35,278 nucleotides of DNA from an uncultured Oscillospiraceae bacterium. Lineage in GTDB: Bacteria > Bacillota > Clostridia > Oscillospirales > Oscillospiraceae. The stretch lies in assembly GCA_934574095.1 (NCBI GenBank), contig CAKTMW010000017.1:1-35278 (forward strand), given 5' to 3'. Below the pieces are notes generated by a model. The model was not told the DNA's origin. It saw only the letters and a list, made by a program, of their open reading frames with translations, and did not search any database. This document shows, one piece after another, positions 1-6,629 of the stretch (within the stretch, counting starts at the first letter, position 1; the number at the start of each line of letters is the position of its first letter). Made by a program: the position numbers and the translations under genes.

Positions 1-710
1 TCCTGGGCGTTGGCCAGCGCGTCGGCGATCTTGCCCATCTCGGTGTCCATGCCGGTCTGGGTCACCACCATGCGGCCACGGCCATACACCACAGTGGAGC
101 CCATGTAGACCATGTTCCTCCGGTCGCCCAGCGGCACATCGTTGGCGTTGTCCCGCAGGTGGATCAGGTCGATGAACTTGGTGACAGGGACGGACTCGCC
201 GGTGAGGGCGGCTTCCTCCACCTTCATGCTGGCGCTCTCCAGCACACGACCGTCCGCCGGGATGGCGTCGCCCGCCTCCAGCAGCACCACGTCGCCCACC
301 ACCAGGTCCTCGCTGCGGATGGTGACGGTCTGGCCGTCCCGCAGTACCTTGCTGGTGGCGGCAGCCATCTGCTGCAGGGCTTCGATGGCCTTCTCTGCCT
401 TGCTCTCCTGATACACGCCCAGCACGGCGTTGACGATCACCACGAAAAGAATGATAATCACGTCGGCAAAGCTCTCGTTCTCTACCACCGCCAGCACGGC
501 GCTGATGGCGGCGGCGGCCAGTAGGATGATAATCATGGGATCGGCCATCTGCTGGAAAAACCGCTTGATGAGGGAATCCTTCTTGGCCTCCTCCAGCTTG
601 TTCTTGCCGTTTTTGGCAAGGCGCTCCTCCGCTTCGGCGGCGGTCAGACCCTGTTCGCAGGAGTCTACCTCCCGCAATACAGCGTCCGCTTGTTCCAGAT
701 AATGCTTCAT
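1..710 (-). CDS. P-type cation-transporting ATPase (Ca2+/Mn2+ type), N-terminal part
   Basis: The visible 236 residues are the amino end of a P2A (SERCA-like) P-type ATPase; the gene runs off the left edge, so the phosphorylation site and the ATP-binding domain are not seen. Residues 1-50 match the cation ATPase N-terminal domain (LTAAEAEERLAKNGKNKL). Two membrane segments follow at about 57-75 and 82-98, then VNAVLGVYQESKAEKAIEAL, typical of Ca2+ pumps, and the actuator domain with the ALTGES motif. The ATG start has AGGAGG about 8 nt upstream. The leader is a yybP-ykoY manganese riboswitch, so the likely job is Mn2+ (or Ca2+/Mn2+) export from the cytoplasm when Mn2+ is high. The family is clear; the ion is inferred from the riboswitch. 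Confidence 0.93.
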   Translation of the reverse strand, partial: MKHYLEQADAVLREVDSCEQGLTAAEAEERLAKNGKNKLEEAKKDSLIKRFFQQMADPMIIILLAAAAISAVLAVVENESFADVIIILFVVIVNAVLGVYQESKAEKAIEALQQMAAATSKVLRDGQTVTIRSEDLVVGDVVLLEAGDAIPADGRVLESASMKVEEAALTGESVPVTKFIDLIHLRDNANDVPLGDRRNMVYMGSTVVYGRGRMVVTQTGMDTEMGKIADALANAQ

Positions 711-752
711 ATTGTCCTTCCTCCTGAATACGGGTATTTTGCCCCGATATAC

Positions 753-803
753 ACAAAAAAGCGAGCCGCATGTACAGGAAATAACACTGTACATGAGTCT
801 CGC
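753..803 (-). terminator. Riboswitch-controlled intrinsic terminator
   Basis: GCGAG (799-803 on the minus strand) and CATGTACAG (787-795) pair with CTGTACATG (769-777) and CTCGC (761-765), followed by a run of six T (755-760). It is the expression platform of the manganese riboswitch and shares an arm with P1. Confidence 0.85.
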
Positions 804-900
804 TGTTTCAAGCTAAGCCAGACGTTTCCGCCATGCATGTTGACTTAACTCGCACCCGCAGGTGCGCAACTACTCCCCCATGAAATACACAGGATTTAAT
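754..900 (-). promoter_or_regulatory. yybP-ykoY manganese riboswitch
   Basis: On the minus strand the leader shows the conserved blocks of this riboswitch class in order: GGGGGAGTAG (871-880), a small hairpin, GTCAACA (837-843), a GGCGGAAACGTC stretch, and GCGAGACT (796-803). The P1-like stem pairs CTGTGTAT (885-892) with ATGTACAG (787-794), including two G-U pairs. The same ATGTACAG is also one arm of the downstream terminator, so the two folds exclude each other. Known members sense Mn2+ and turn on exporters and P-type ATPases. Here Mn2+ binding should stabilise P1 and prevent termination. Motifs and pairing were read by eye. Confidence 0.88.
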
Positions 901-911
901 TTGTATTGCAT

Positions 912-940
912 AGTATAGCAAACCTTTCACCGGATTGCAA
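912..940 (-). promoter_or_regulatory. Sigma-A promoter of the riboswitch/ATPase transcript
   Basis: Minus-strand -35 TTGCAA (935-940), 17-bp spacer, -10 TATACT (912-917). Transcription would start near 905, just before the riboswitch. Nothing else was recognised between here and the stop codon of the gene upstream at 1016. Confidence 0.75.
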
Positions 941-1015
941 GGGGGAATTTGGGCAGAATCGGGTATTTTTGCGGCAGAAAATATAAAATTCACCGCATCA
1001 TGGCCGCATGCCGCC

Positions 1016-1243
1016 CTACGAAGCAGTACACAATTTGTAGGGCGGGGTGACCTCACCCCGCCGCTTTATTCTTCTCTTTTTTCCCACCAGAATCGGGCTA
1101 TGCTCCTTTTCATAGGCCGCAACACAATCCCGGATTAGAATATTGATCTGGCTGTTGGCAGAACGGCCCTCATAATCCGCCACAACGTGCAATTTATCCA
1201 GCATCTCTGTATCAATGCGGATAGAGAGACTTTTGATTGCCAT
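1016..1243 (-). CDS. Ribbon-helix-helix (Arc/CopG-type) DNA-binding protein
   Basis: A 75-residue protein. Residues 1-50 fit a ribbon-helix-helix fold: a short basic strand (KSLSIRID) followed by two helices (MLDKLHVVADYEGRSANSQINILIRDCVAAYEKE). Such proteins dimerise and bind operators. The start ATG has GAGGT 6 nt upstream, and the gene begins 14 nt after the stop of the XRE gene, so the two probably form one transcript. The last 15 or so residues are encoded by a dispersed GC-rich palindrome (1037-1062), so a repeat insertion probably replaced the original carboxyl end. Family members are often only about 50-60 residues, so the DNA-binding part should be intact. Its target is unknown; the divergent promoter at 1515-1561 is a candidate. 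Confidence 0.7.
   Translation of the reverse strand: MAIKSLSIRIDTEMLDKLHVVADYEGRSANSQINILIRDCVAAYEKEHSPILVGKKRRIKRRGEVTPPYKLCTAS
1037..1062. repeat. Dispersed GC-rich palindromic repeat, copy 1
   Basis: GTAG followed by arms GGCGGGGTGA (1041-1050) and TCACCCCGCC (1053-1062). It lies inside the 3' end of the ribbon-helix-helix gene. Related copies are at 1777, 1835 and 12207. Confidence 0.8.
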
Positions 1244-1257
1244 AAGGTTACCTCATT

Positions 1258-1494
1258 TTATTTCGTTCGGCCCTTGGGATATGGCCGCATATGGTCGGTA
1301 AGGCCCAGCAAATAGTCCGTGGACACATGGTAATACTCCGCCAGCGTCACCAGATGGCGCAGCGGCAGCGCCCGCTTGCCCAACTCGTAATTGCTGTAGA
1401 CCCGCTGGTCAATACCCAGCAGCGCCGCCACCTGCTTCTGCGCCAGATCATGATCCTCGCGCAGATCTTTCAGTCTTGGGATGTACAAAAGCAT
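1258..1494 (-). CDS. XRE-family helix-turn-helix transcriptional regulator
   Basis: A 78-residue single-domain regulator. The Cro/C1-type helix-turn-helix covers most of it, with helices around LREDHDLAQKQVAALLGI and the recognition region DQRVYSNYELGKRALP, then ALADYY-like helix LAEYYHVSTDYLLGLTD. The ATG at 1494 has its ribosome binding site (GAGGTG) directly abutting it, whereas a TTG at 1488 lies 6 nt downstream of that site. The true product may therefore start as MYIPRLKDL, which also looks more like related proteins. It is cotranscribed with the ribbon-helix-helix gene and divergent from a 58-residue gene. The inverted repeats in the shared promoter region are probably its operator. 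Confidence 0.85.
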   Translation of the reverse strand: MLLYIPRLKDLREDHDLAQKQVAALLGIDQRVYSNYELGKRALPLRHLVTLAEYYHVSTDYLLGLTDHMRPYPKGRTK

Positions 1495-1506
1495 CACCTC
1501 AAGAGC

Positions 1507-1561
1507 ATTATATGTACTATCAAAGAATAGTATTGATTTCACCACCAAACGATAGTAAAAT
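1507..1561. promoter_or_regulatory. Divergent promoter and operator of the XRE cassette
   Basis: Plus strand: -35 TTGATT (1533-1538), 17-bp spacer, -10 TAAAAT (1556-1561). Minus strand: -10 TATAAT (1507-1512) with no clear -35. Between them is the inverted repeat TACTAT-N6-ATAGTA (1515-1532), and a third half-site GATAGTA (1551-1557) overlaps the spacer and first base or two of the plus-strand -10. This is the placement expected for a repressor controlling both directions. Confidence 0.6.
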
Positions 1562-1578
1562 AGCCATGAGGTGATAAA

Positions 1579-1755
1579 ATGGAACTGTATCAGAAAATGT
1601 ATCTCACCCTGTTCGCTGCCACGGAGGACGTGTTGAATATGCTGGACGCTGACGCCCTGCCCTTTCCGAAAACCGCCTTGCCCGAAAAAATACGGACACG
1701 GCTGATGCGGGCCCAGCAGCAATACGAGGATCTCTATGTGGAAAATGACGCGTAA
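1579..1755 (+). CDS. Small hypothetical protein (58 residues) divergent from the XRE regulator
   Basis: Starts MELYQKMYLTLFAATEDVLN and ends EDLYVENDA. It has GAGGTG 4 nt before the ATG and a good promoter directly upstream, so the RNA begins almost at the ribosome binding site. It has no signal peptide or membrane segment and is predicted to be mostly helical and acidic at its end. No domain was recognised. Small proteins of this kind beside XRE repressors are common in gut Clostridia; I infer it belongs to the regulator cassette and may be its main target. A role is not assignable. Confidence 0.65.
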   Translation: MELYQKMYLTLFAATEDVLNMLDADALPFPKTALPEKIRTRLMRAQQQYEDLYVENDA

Positions 1756-1776
1756 AAAAATTCCCTTTGATTGAGC

Positions 1777-1801
1777 GTAGGGGCGGGGTTCTACCCCGCC
1801 C
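1777..1801. repeat. Dispersed GC-rich palindromic repeat, copy 2
   Basis: GTAG followed by arms GGGCGGGGT (1781-1789) and ACCCCGCCC (1793-1801) with loop TCT. It lies 21 nt after the stop of the 58-residue gene and is inverted relative to copy 3, 33 bp away. Confidence 0.85.
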
Positions 1802-1834
1802 ACCGTTTAACGGAAACATCATTGTAAACCGAGA

Positions 1835-1859
1835 GGGAGGGGCAGAGCCCCTCCCCTAC
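1835..1859. repeat. Dispersed GC-rich palindromic repeat, copy 3
   Basis: Arms GGGAGGGGC (1835-1843) and GCCCCTCCC (1847-1855) with loop AGA, then CTAC. Together with copy 2 it makes a larger inverted structure whose ends read GTAGGGG and CCCCTAC. Confidence 0.85.
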
Positions 1860-1870
1860 ACAGACTCATG

Positions 1871-1940
1871 GCGCAACCCCTCAGTCAGCTTCGCTGCCCA
1901 GTTTCCCTTACACAGGGGAGCCTTAGCTGTGGTGCGCGCC
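1871..1940. repeat. Second type of dispersed intergenic repeat (CCCCTCAGTC type)
   Basis: The stretch begins near ACCCCTCAGTCAGC, contains a CAGC-TTC-GCTG mini-hairpin, and ends ACACAGGGGAGCC; CCCCT at 1877 can pair with AGGGG at 1914. Sequences of this pattern are scattered through many Oscillospiraceae genomes, from general knowledge. Only one copy is in the window, so the repeat status cannot be shown here. Confidence 0.4.
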
Positions 1941-1960
1941 ATAGAGTTTTTTGACAGTCT

Positions 1961-1996
1961 AAAAAAGATGAGCCGTGAAAACGGCTCATCTTTTTT
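1961..1996 (-). terminator. Terminator of the nfnA-nfnB operon
   Basis: Arms GATGAGCCGT (1967-1976) and ACGGCTCATC (1981-1990) with a 4-nt loop, flanked by A6 and T6, so it can work in both directions. It lies 13 nt after the nfnB stop codon. Confidence 0.92.
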
Positions 1997-2009
1997 ATGT
2001 AATGCGTGA

Positions 2010-3401
2010 TTACTTATTGCTCAGGTACTCGTCGATGGACTTGGCGCCCAGCTTGCCCGCGCCCATAGCCAGAATGACGGTGGCCGCACCGGTGACGGCG
2101 TCGCCGCCGGCATAGACCGCCTGACGGGAGGTCAGGCCGTCCTCGTTGACGATGATACCGCCCTTCTTGTTGACCTCGAGACCCTTGGTGGTGCTCTTGA
2201 TCAGGGGGTTGGGGTTGGTGCCCAGAGACATGATGACGGCGTCCACAGGCAGGTCGAACTCGCTGCCCTTCTTCTCGATGGGACGGCGGCGGCCGGAAGC
2301 GTCAGGCTCGCCCAGCTCCATCTCGATGCAGGTCATGGACTTGACGCAATCCTGCTCGTCACCATTGATCTGGATGGGATTATTCAGGGTCTTGAAGATG
2401 ATGCCCTCCTCGATGGCGTGCTCCACTTCCTCGTGACGGGCGGGCAGCTCCTCCATACCGCGGCGATAAACCACCCAGACCTCAGCGCCCAGACGCTTGG
2501 AGCAGCGAGCGGCGTCCATGGCCACGTTGCCGCCGCCGACGACAGCCACCTTCTTGCCCCGCAGATCCATGATGGGGGTATCGCTGTCCTCGCGATAGGC
2601 CTTCATCAGATTGATACGGGTCAGGAACTCGTTGGCGGAGTAAACGCCCTTCAGGTTCTCGCCGGGGATATGCATGAACATGGGCAGACCCGCGCCGGAG
2701 CCGATGAACACGGCCTCGAAGCCGTTCTCCTCCATCAGCTCGTCGATGGTGATGGTGCGGCCCACAACGGTGTTGGTCTCCACCTTAACGCCCATAGCCT
2801 TCAGGCCGTCCACTTCCTTCTGGACGATGGCCTTGGGCAGACGGAATTCAGGAATACCATACACCAGAACGCCGCCGGCCAGGTGCAGCGCCTCGAACAC
2901 GGTGACCTCATAGCCCTTCTTGGCCAGGTCGCCGGCGCAGGTCAGACCGGCAGGGCCGGAGCCCACGATGGCCACCTTATGGCCGTTGGATTCGGGCTTG
3001 GTGGGAGCCTCGGTGCTGTGGGCGTTGTGCCAGTCGGCCACAAAGCGCTCCAAACGACCGATACCTACGGGATCGCCCTTCTTGCCGCGGACGCAGTGCA
3101 TCTCGCACTGGCTCTCCTGCGGGCAGACACGGCCGCACACGGCGGGCAGAGAGCTGGTCTGATGGATCACCTGATAGGCGCCCTCGTAGTCCTTCTCCAC
3201 GATCTTCTGGATAAACTCGGGAATGCGGACGTTAACGGGGCAGCCGTCCACACAGGGATGGTTCTTGCAGTTGAGGCAGCGGGCTGCTTCGTCAAGTGCC
3301 TGCTCCTCGGTGTAGCCCAGGGCCACTTCCAGGAAGTTTTTATTGCGGACATTGGGGTCCTGAGAGGGCATCTCGTTCTTCTTCAAGCTCATATTCGCCA
3401 T
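2010..3401 (-). CDS. nfnB: NfnAB transhydrogenase large subunit (glutamate synthase small-chain-like, NADPH-dependent)
   Basis: A 463-residue flavoprotein of the GltD/NfnL family. The N-terminal ferredoxin-like domain has two cysteine groups for 4Fe-4S clusters, C42/C45/C50/C54 (CLNCKNHPC...C) and C89/C93/C99/C103. The FAD-binding Rossmann motif GSGPAGL is at about 147 and the NADP-binding motif VVGGGNVAMDAA at about 287-298. It starts 1 nt after the stop of nfnA with AGGAGG upstream. Paired with NfnA it should form the cytoplasmic electron-bifurcating NADH-dependent reduced ferredoxin:NADP+ oxidoreductase, which makes NADPH from NADH and reduced ferredoxin. A sulfide dehydrogenase (SudAB) or glutamate synthase label is the main alternative, but no glutamate synthase large subunit is adjacent. 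Confidence 0.9.
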   Translation of the reverse strand: MANMSLKKNEMPSQDPNVRNKNFLEVALGYTEEQALDEAARCLNCKNHPCVDGCPVNVRIPEFIQKIVEKDYEGAYQVIHQTSSLPAVCGRVCPQESQCEMHCVRGKKGDPVGIGRLERFVADWHNAHSTEAPTKPESNGHKVAIVGSGPAGLTCAGDLAKKGYEVTVFEALHLAGGVLVYGIPEFRLPKAIVQKEVDGLKAMGVKVETNTVVGRTITIDELMEENGFEAVFIGSGAGLPMFMHIPGENLKGVYSANEFLTRINLMKAYREDSDTPIMDLRGKKVAVVGGGNVAMDAARCSKRLGAEVWVVYRRGMEELPARHEEVEHAIEEGIIFKTLNNPIQINGDEQDCVKSMTCIEMELGEPDASGRRRPIEKKGSEFDLPVDAVIMSLGTNPNPLIKSTTKGLEVNKKGGIIVNEDGLTSRQAVYAGGDAVTGAATVILAMGAGKLGAKSIDEYLSNK

Positions 3402-3402
3402 G

Positions 3403-4245
3403 TCACTTTACCTCCTGCTTGTACAGATTGCAGACCTCGTCATGCTTGCGTACCTCGAAGTCGTGATACATCTGATTGCGCTTGACCGCCAGGTCCCAGT
3501 CCACCTGATGACCGTCGAAGTCGGGGCCGTCCACGCAGGCGAACTTGGTCTCGCCGCCTACGGTCAGGCGGCAGCCGCCGCACATGCCGGTACCGTCGAT
3601 CATGATGGGGCTCATGGAGACGGTGGTGGGTACGCCGTAAGGCTCAGTGGTCTTGGAGACGAATTTCATCATGATCATGGGGCCGATGGCGAAGATCTCG
3701 TCATATACGTTGCCGGCGTCCAGCAGTTCCTTCAGCGCCTCGGTGACCAGACCCTTCTGTCCGTAGGAGCCGTCGTCGGTGCAGACCTTCAGCACGGAGG
3801 AAACGGCCTTGAATTTATCTTCCAGAATGACCACGTCCTTGTTCTTGAAGCCCACCACAGCGTGGACCTCCGCGCCGCAGTCGTGGAACTTCTTCAGAAC
3901 GGGATACGCGATGGCGCAGCCGACGCCGCCGCCCACCACGCAGACCTTCTTCTTGCCCTCGGTCTCGGTAGGACGGCCCAGGGGGCCGACAAAGTCATGC
4001 AGGCAATCGCCCTGCTGCTTGTGGCTCAGCTTCTCGGTGGTGGCGCCCACCGTCTGGACAATGATGGTAACCGTGCCCTTTTCACGGTCATAGTCATGGA
4101 TCGTAATGGGGATACGCTCACCATTCTCATCCACGCGCAGAATGATGAACTGGCCGGGCTGCGCCTTCTTGGCCACCATGGGTGCCTCGATCTCATAGAG
4201 GATCACAGTGGGTTTCAGCGCTTCCTTTTTCACGATGCGATACAT
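3403..4245 (-). CDS. nfnA: NfnAB transhydrogenase small subunit (sulfide/dihydroorotate dehydrogenase-like FAD/NAD-binding protein)
   Basis: A 280-residue protein of the ferredoxin-NADP reductase superfamily, as in dihydroorotate dehydrogenase electron transfer subunits. An FAD-binding beta barrel occupies about residues 1-95 (ERIPITIHDYD), the NAD-binding half has VVGGGVGCA at about 103-111, and the carboxyl end has a 2Fe-2S site with Asp217, Cys222, Cys225 and Cys237 (MCGGCRLTVGG...ACVDGP). In described NfnA the cluster is held by three Cys and one Asp, which fits. GAGGGAG precedes the ATG by about 6 nt. It is the first gene of the nfnA-nfnB operon, with its own strong promoter at 4315-4343. 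Confidence 0.9.
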   Translation of the reverse strand: MYRIVKKEALKPTVILYEIEAPMVAKKAQPGQFIILRVDENGERIPITIHDYDREKGTVTIIVQTVGATTEKLSHKQQGDCLHDFVGPLGRPTETEGKKKVCVVGGGVGCAIAYPVLKKFHDCGAEVHAVVGFKNKDVVILEDKFKAVSSVLKVCTDDGSYGQKGLVTEALKELLDAGNVYDEIFAIGPMIMMKFVSKTTEPYGVPTTVSMSPIMIDGTGMCGGCRLTVGGETKFACVDGPDFDGHQVDWDLAVKRNQMYHDFEVRKHDEVCNLYKQEVK

Positions 4246-4314
4246 ACTTACTCCCTCATTTCTGTTTTTTCCTTACCTGCGCCCTTTTCGCAGGTGACGC
4301 CGGGAACTTTGTTT

Positions 4315-4343
4315 ATTTTATCACGAAGATAGGACGCCGTCAA
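4315..4343 (-). promoter_or_regulatory. Promoter of nfnA-nfnB
   Basis: Minus-strand -35 TTGACG (4338-4343), 17-bp spacer, -10 TAAAAT (4315-4320). The roughly 60-nt leader contains a 7-bp hairpin, ACCTGCG/CGCAGGT, without a T run, so it is not a terminator. No Rex-type palindrome was seen. Confidence 0.8.
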
Positions 4344-4406
4344 TGCACATCTTACACACTTTTGACAGGAATTGACGGGCAATTCGCCGGACAATAGCCC
4401 GCGGCA

Positions 4407-4435
4407 TTGCCGTTTATGACGCGGGGTGGTATAAT
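4407..4435 (+). promoter_or_regulatory. Promoter of the XRE regulator at 4553
   Basis: -35 TTGCCG (4407-4412), 17-bp spacer, -10 TATAAT (4430-4435). It leaves a leader of about 110 nt that holds two adjacent palindromes. Confidence 0.8.
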
Positions 4436-4461
4436 GTATATATTTGTGCTGATGCGCCGCT

Positions 4462-4493
4462 GTTACGATAAGTAACCGCATTGTCACAATGCG
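4462..4493. promoter_or_regulatory. Two adjacent perfect palindromes (candidate operators)
   Basis: GTTAC-GATAA-GTAAC (4462-4476) is followed without a gap by the 17-nt palindrome CGCATTGTCACAATGCG (4477-4493). They lie about 20-50 nt downstream of the predicted transcription start of the XRE gene, a place suited to autorepression by roadblock. Confidence 0.5.
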
Positions 4494-4552
4494 TATATGG
4501 ACGAACAAAGTGTACCGTAATATGCTCAAGGGGAACAAGGAGGCGCATTGCT

Positions 4553-5209
4553 ATGACGATTGGAGAAAGAATAAAGCAATTAAGAAGTGAAAAAGGGTTC
4601 TCTCAGGAAAAGCTTGCGGAGAAATTGAACGTATCCCGTTCCGCGGTCGCAAAATGGGAAGCGGACGGCGGTGTTCCGGAAATTGATAATCTGCGGCAGC
4701 TATCATCCGTTTTTGACATCAGCATCGACGAATTGGTGGGAAACGCCGACCGGCCCCAAAATCGCAAAAAAGCGGAAACGGCGGATAATGAACGCCATGA
4801 CTTCGGTGATCAGCGCTATGATATCGAGCTGACCGGCTGGAATGACGGCGTATACGGTGTTTATATCATCGAGGAGGATCATGATTTTCTGTACTATTAT
4901 CAATACGCAGATAAAGCAAGCGTATATGGGATGATTGGCAGAAAGCATATCACATCCGTCCTGCCAACCGATGGAAAGGGAACGGAAAAGCCGCCTGTCA
5001 ACGAAATGAGCCGGGAATACTTCTGCGGCAAGCCTGTGAAGATAGAGCTGGCGAAAAGAGACGGCTTGATCAGGGGCCTTCTCGACTTCCGGGATGATGC
5101 TTACAGCCATGTCGTGATCTGTTCATTTGAAGAAGATGCCCTGCATCTGCAATTCGGCGGAACATTGGCTCTTACCGATATCACCAGAATCGAAGCGCTG
5201 CATGATTAA
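4553..5209 (+). CDS. XRE-family regulator with an unrecognised C-terminal domain
   Basis: A 218-residue protein. Residues 3-62 are a clear Cro/C1-type helix-turn-helix (GERIKQLRSEKGFSQEKLAE, then NVSRSAVAKWEADGGVPEID). After a polar linker (about 65-85) comes a domain of about 130 residues, rich in beta-strand pattern and aromatic residues (VYIIEEDHDFLYYYQY), ending HLQFGGTLALTDITRIEAL, which I do not recognise. It could sense a ligand or surface partner. The ATG at 4553 is chosen because AAGGAGG lies about 9 nt upstream; the frame is open further upstream but without such a site. It has its own promoter and possible operator palindromes, is transcribed alone, and is convergent with the Crp/Fnr gene. 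Confidence 0.85.
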   Translation: MTIGERIKQLRSEKGFSQEKLAEKLNVSRSAVAKWEADGGVPEIDNLRQLSSVFDISIDELVGNADRPQNRKKAETADNERHDFGDQRYDIELTGWNDGVYGVYIIEEDHDFLYYYQYADKASVYGMIGRKHITSVLPTDGKGTEKPPVNEMSREYFCGKPVKIELAKRDGLIRGLLDFRDDAYSHVVICSFEEDALHLQFGGTLALTDITRIEALHD

Positions 5210-5239
5210 CGGTAGGTTCTATTTTGCAATCCACTGAAC

Positions 5240-5277
5240 AAAAAATCACCGGTCCGGAGCTGCGCTCCGGGCGGGTG
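5240..5277 (-). terminator. Terminator of the PAP2-Crp operon
   Basis: On the minus strand the stem CCGGAGC-GCA-GCTCCGG, extended with mismatches by CACC/GGTG, is followed by A and six T (5240-5245). It starts 9 nt after the Crp/Fnr stop codon. Confidence 0.75.
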
Positions 5278-5285
5278 TCTGTACT

Positions 5286-5924
5286 TTATGACAATGTTAC
5301 CTGGCGGCCGGTGATGGTCACCAGCATCTCCTCCCGCATTTTCTTCAGCTCCCGCATCATGGCGCTGCGGTCGGCGGAGATGTAGTCCGCCAGGGCGCTG
5401 AGGGAGAAGGGCAGCTGGAAGGAGCGGTCCCGGCCCTTGGCGGCCTGCAATTGGAAGTAGCGCAGCAGCTTCTCACGGATGGAGCGGCGACTGAGGACCT
5501 CCACCCGCTCCGACAGGGACATGGCCTTCTCCGTCACCAGATGGAACAGGTTCTCCACCATGCGGCCGTGGCAGGGGCAGGCGTGCTCACAGCGGCGCAG
5601 CACCGCTTCGTCCCGCAGAAAGCTGACCTGACAGGGAGTGACGGCGCGCACCAGCAGACTGTCGTCCCCCGCCGCCTTGAACATCATCATTTCGCCGAAC
5701 ACGCCGCCGGGTGCCAGGTGCTCCAGAATGGCCCGGCCGCCCTCCCGGTCGATCCGCTCCACCACGGCGCTGCCCTGGGTGACGATGCCCAGTTGTCTCC
5801 GCCGGTCGCCGAAATCATAGACCACATCGTCGGGGCGGAACCGCTGCTCATATACCCCCAGACACGACCGCATGGTCTGGTACTCCTGAGGGCTGACGCC
5901 CTCCAGCAATGGTGTTCTTACCAT
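5286..5924 (-). CDS. Crp/Fnr-family transcriptional regulator
   Basis: A 212-residue protein with a cyclic-nucleotide-binding-like beta barrel (about 25-110, including GGVFGEMMMF) and a winged helix-turn-helix (about 148-212). The recognition helix ADRSAMMRELKKM keeps the two arginines that align with R180 and R185 of E. coli CRP, while the glutamate position is serine. Cys112, Cys116 and Cys118 with His119 (CEHACPCH) sit where many clostridial members of this family have conserved cysteines; an Fe-S or redox role is possible but unproven. A ribosome binding site AGAAGG precedes the ATG. It is 24 nt downstream of the PAP2 gene and should share its promoter, which overlaps a perfect CRP-type palindrome, suggesting autoregulation. 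Ligand unknown. Confidence 0.88.
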   Translation of the reverse strand: MVRTPLLEGVSPQEYQTMRSCLGVYEQRFRPDDVVYDFGDRRRQLGIVTQGSAVVERIDREGGRAILEHLAPGGVFGEMMMFKAAGDDSLLVRAVTPCQVSFLRDEAVLRRCEHACPCHGRMVENLFHLVTEKAMSLSERVEVLSRRSIREKLLRYFQLQAAKGRDRSFQLPFSLSALADYISADRSAMMRELKKMREEMLVTITGRQVTLS

Positions 5925-5948
5925 ATCCCTTGCCTTCTCTCTTTCTTG

Positions 5949-6614
5949 TTATTCTCTCTGTAAACGCAGGGAAAGCGCCGCGTCCCGCCGCTTTCCGATG
6001 ACGCGGTATACGATGAAATAGGAGACCAGTCCCCAGGGGATGGCCGCCAGCACATCCGCCAGGGCGTGCTGCTTCACCAGCAGGGTGGAGGCGATGATGA
6101 CCAGGCCGTAGGCCACGACTACCCAGCGCCAGCCGGTCTTCCGCAGTCCCGGCGTCTCCCAGACGGATAGCACCGCCGCGATGACGCCCAGTACATGGAC
6201 GCTGGGGAACACGTTGGTGTTGGTGTCCAGGTCGTAGGTCAGCTGCACCGCCCAGGTGAAGATATCCGTTACCGCCAGGTCCGCCGGACGCAGCTCCTGG
6301 CAGTTGGGCACCAGCACACAGAATATGGTGGCGCTGAAAAAGGAGATGGCCAGCATCCAGATATACCGCCGGAAGCCCTCGGCGTCCCTCAGGATCAGAT
6401 AGATGCCCAGTACCGCCAGCAGGGGGCTCCAGCTCATGTAGAACACGATGAAATAGGGGCAGAACGGGATCAGGGCGTCCAGCGGCGTCTGCGTGGTCCA
6501 GTAGGGGCCGGTGACAAACTGCTCGATGGTGAAGAACGCCGCCAGATACAGCGGCAGGAACAGCCCCCACCACATGTGGGGATGGTTCTTGATAAAGGTT
6601 TTGACAACTTGCAT
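5949..6614 (-). CDS. PAP2-superfamily membrane phosphatase
   Basis: A 221-residue integral membrane protein with about six hydrophobic segments (about 14-34, 48-78, 84-102, 135-152, 162-177, 188-205). The PAP2 core appears as NVFPSVH (134-140) and STLLVKQHALADVLA with His183 and Asp187, the spacing of the SRx5Hx3D motif; the Arg position of that motif is not kept strictly, as in inositol phosphorylceramide synthase-like members. It probably dephosphorylates a lipid phosphate or transfers a phospho-head group on the outer face of the membrane. The ATG at 6614 is preceded by AAGGAGGG at 5 nt; the longer frame lacks such a site. First gene of an operon with the Crp/Fnr regulator. Confidence 0.85.
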   Translation of the reverse strand: MQVVKTFIKNHPHMWWGLFLPLYLAAFFTIEQFVTGPYWTTQTPLDALIPFCPYFIVFYMSWSPLLAVLGIYLILRDAEGFRRYIWMLAISFFSATIFCVLVPNCQELRPADLAVTDIFTWAVQLTYDLDTNTNVFPSVHVLGVIAAVLSVWETPGLRKTGWRWVVVAYGLVIIASTLLVKQHALADVLAAIPWGLVSYFIVYRVIGKRRDAALSLRLQRE

Positions 6615-6629
6615 GATACCCTCCTTGAC

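Noticed and set aside
1037..1859. CRISPR or insertion sequence for the GC-rich palindromes
   Set aside because: Copies are irregularly spaced and inverted; no transposase and no spacer pattern.
2010..3401. Glutamate synthase small subunit as the primary function
   Set aside because: The gene is coupled to the FNR-like 2Fe-2S subunit that defines NfnAB/SudAB, and no glutamate synthase large subunit is adjacent.
4265..4300. Hairpin ACCTGCG/CGCAGGT in the nfnA leader as an attenuator
   Set aside because: The stem is followed by A rather than T residues on the transcribed strand, and no competing pairing was found.
2418..4332. Plus-strand open frames of 355 and 310 codons opposite nfnB and nfnA
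   Set aside because: Complement of well-recognised genes; His/Ala/Leu-rich composition typical of antisense frames.
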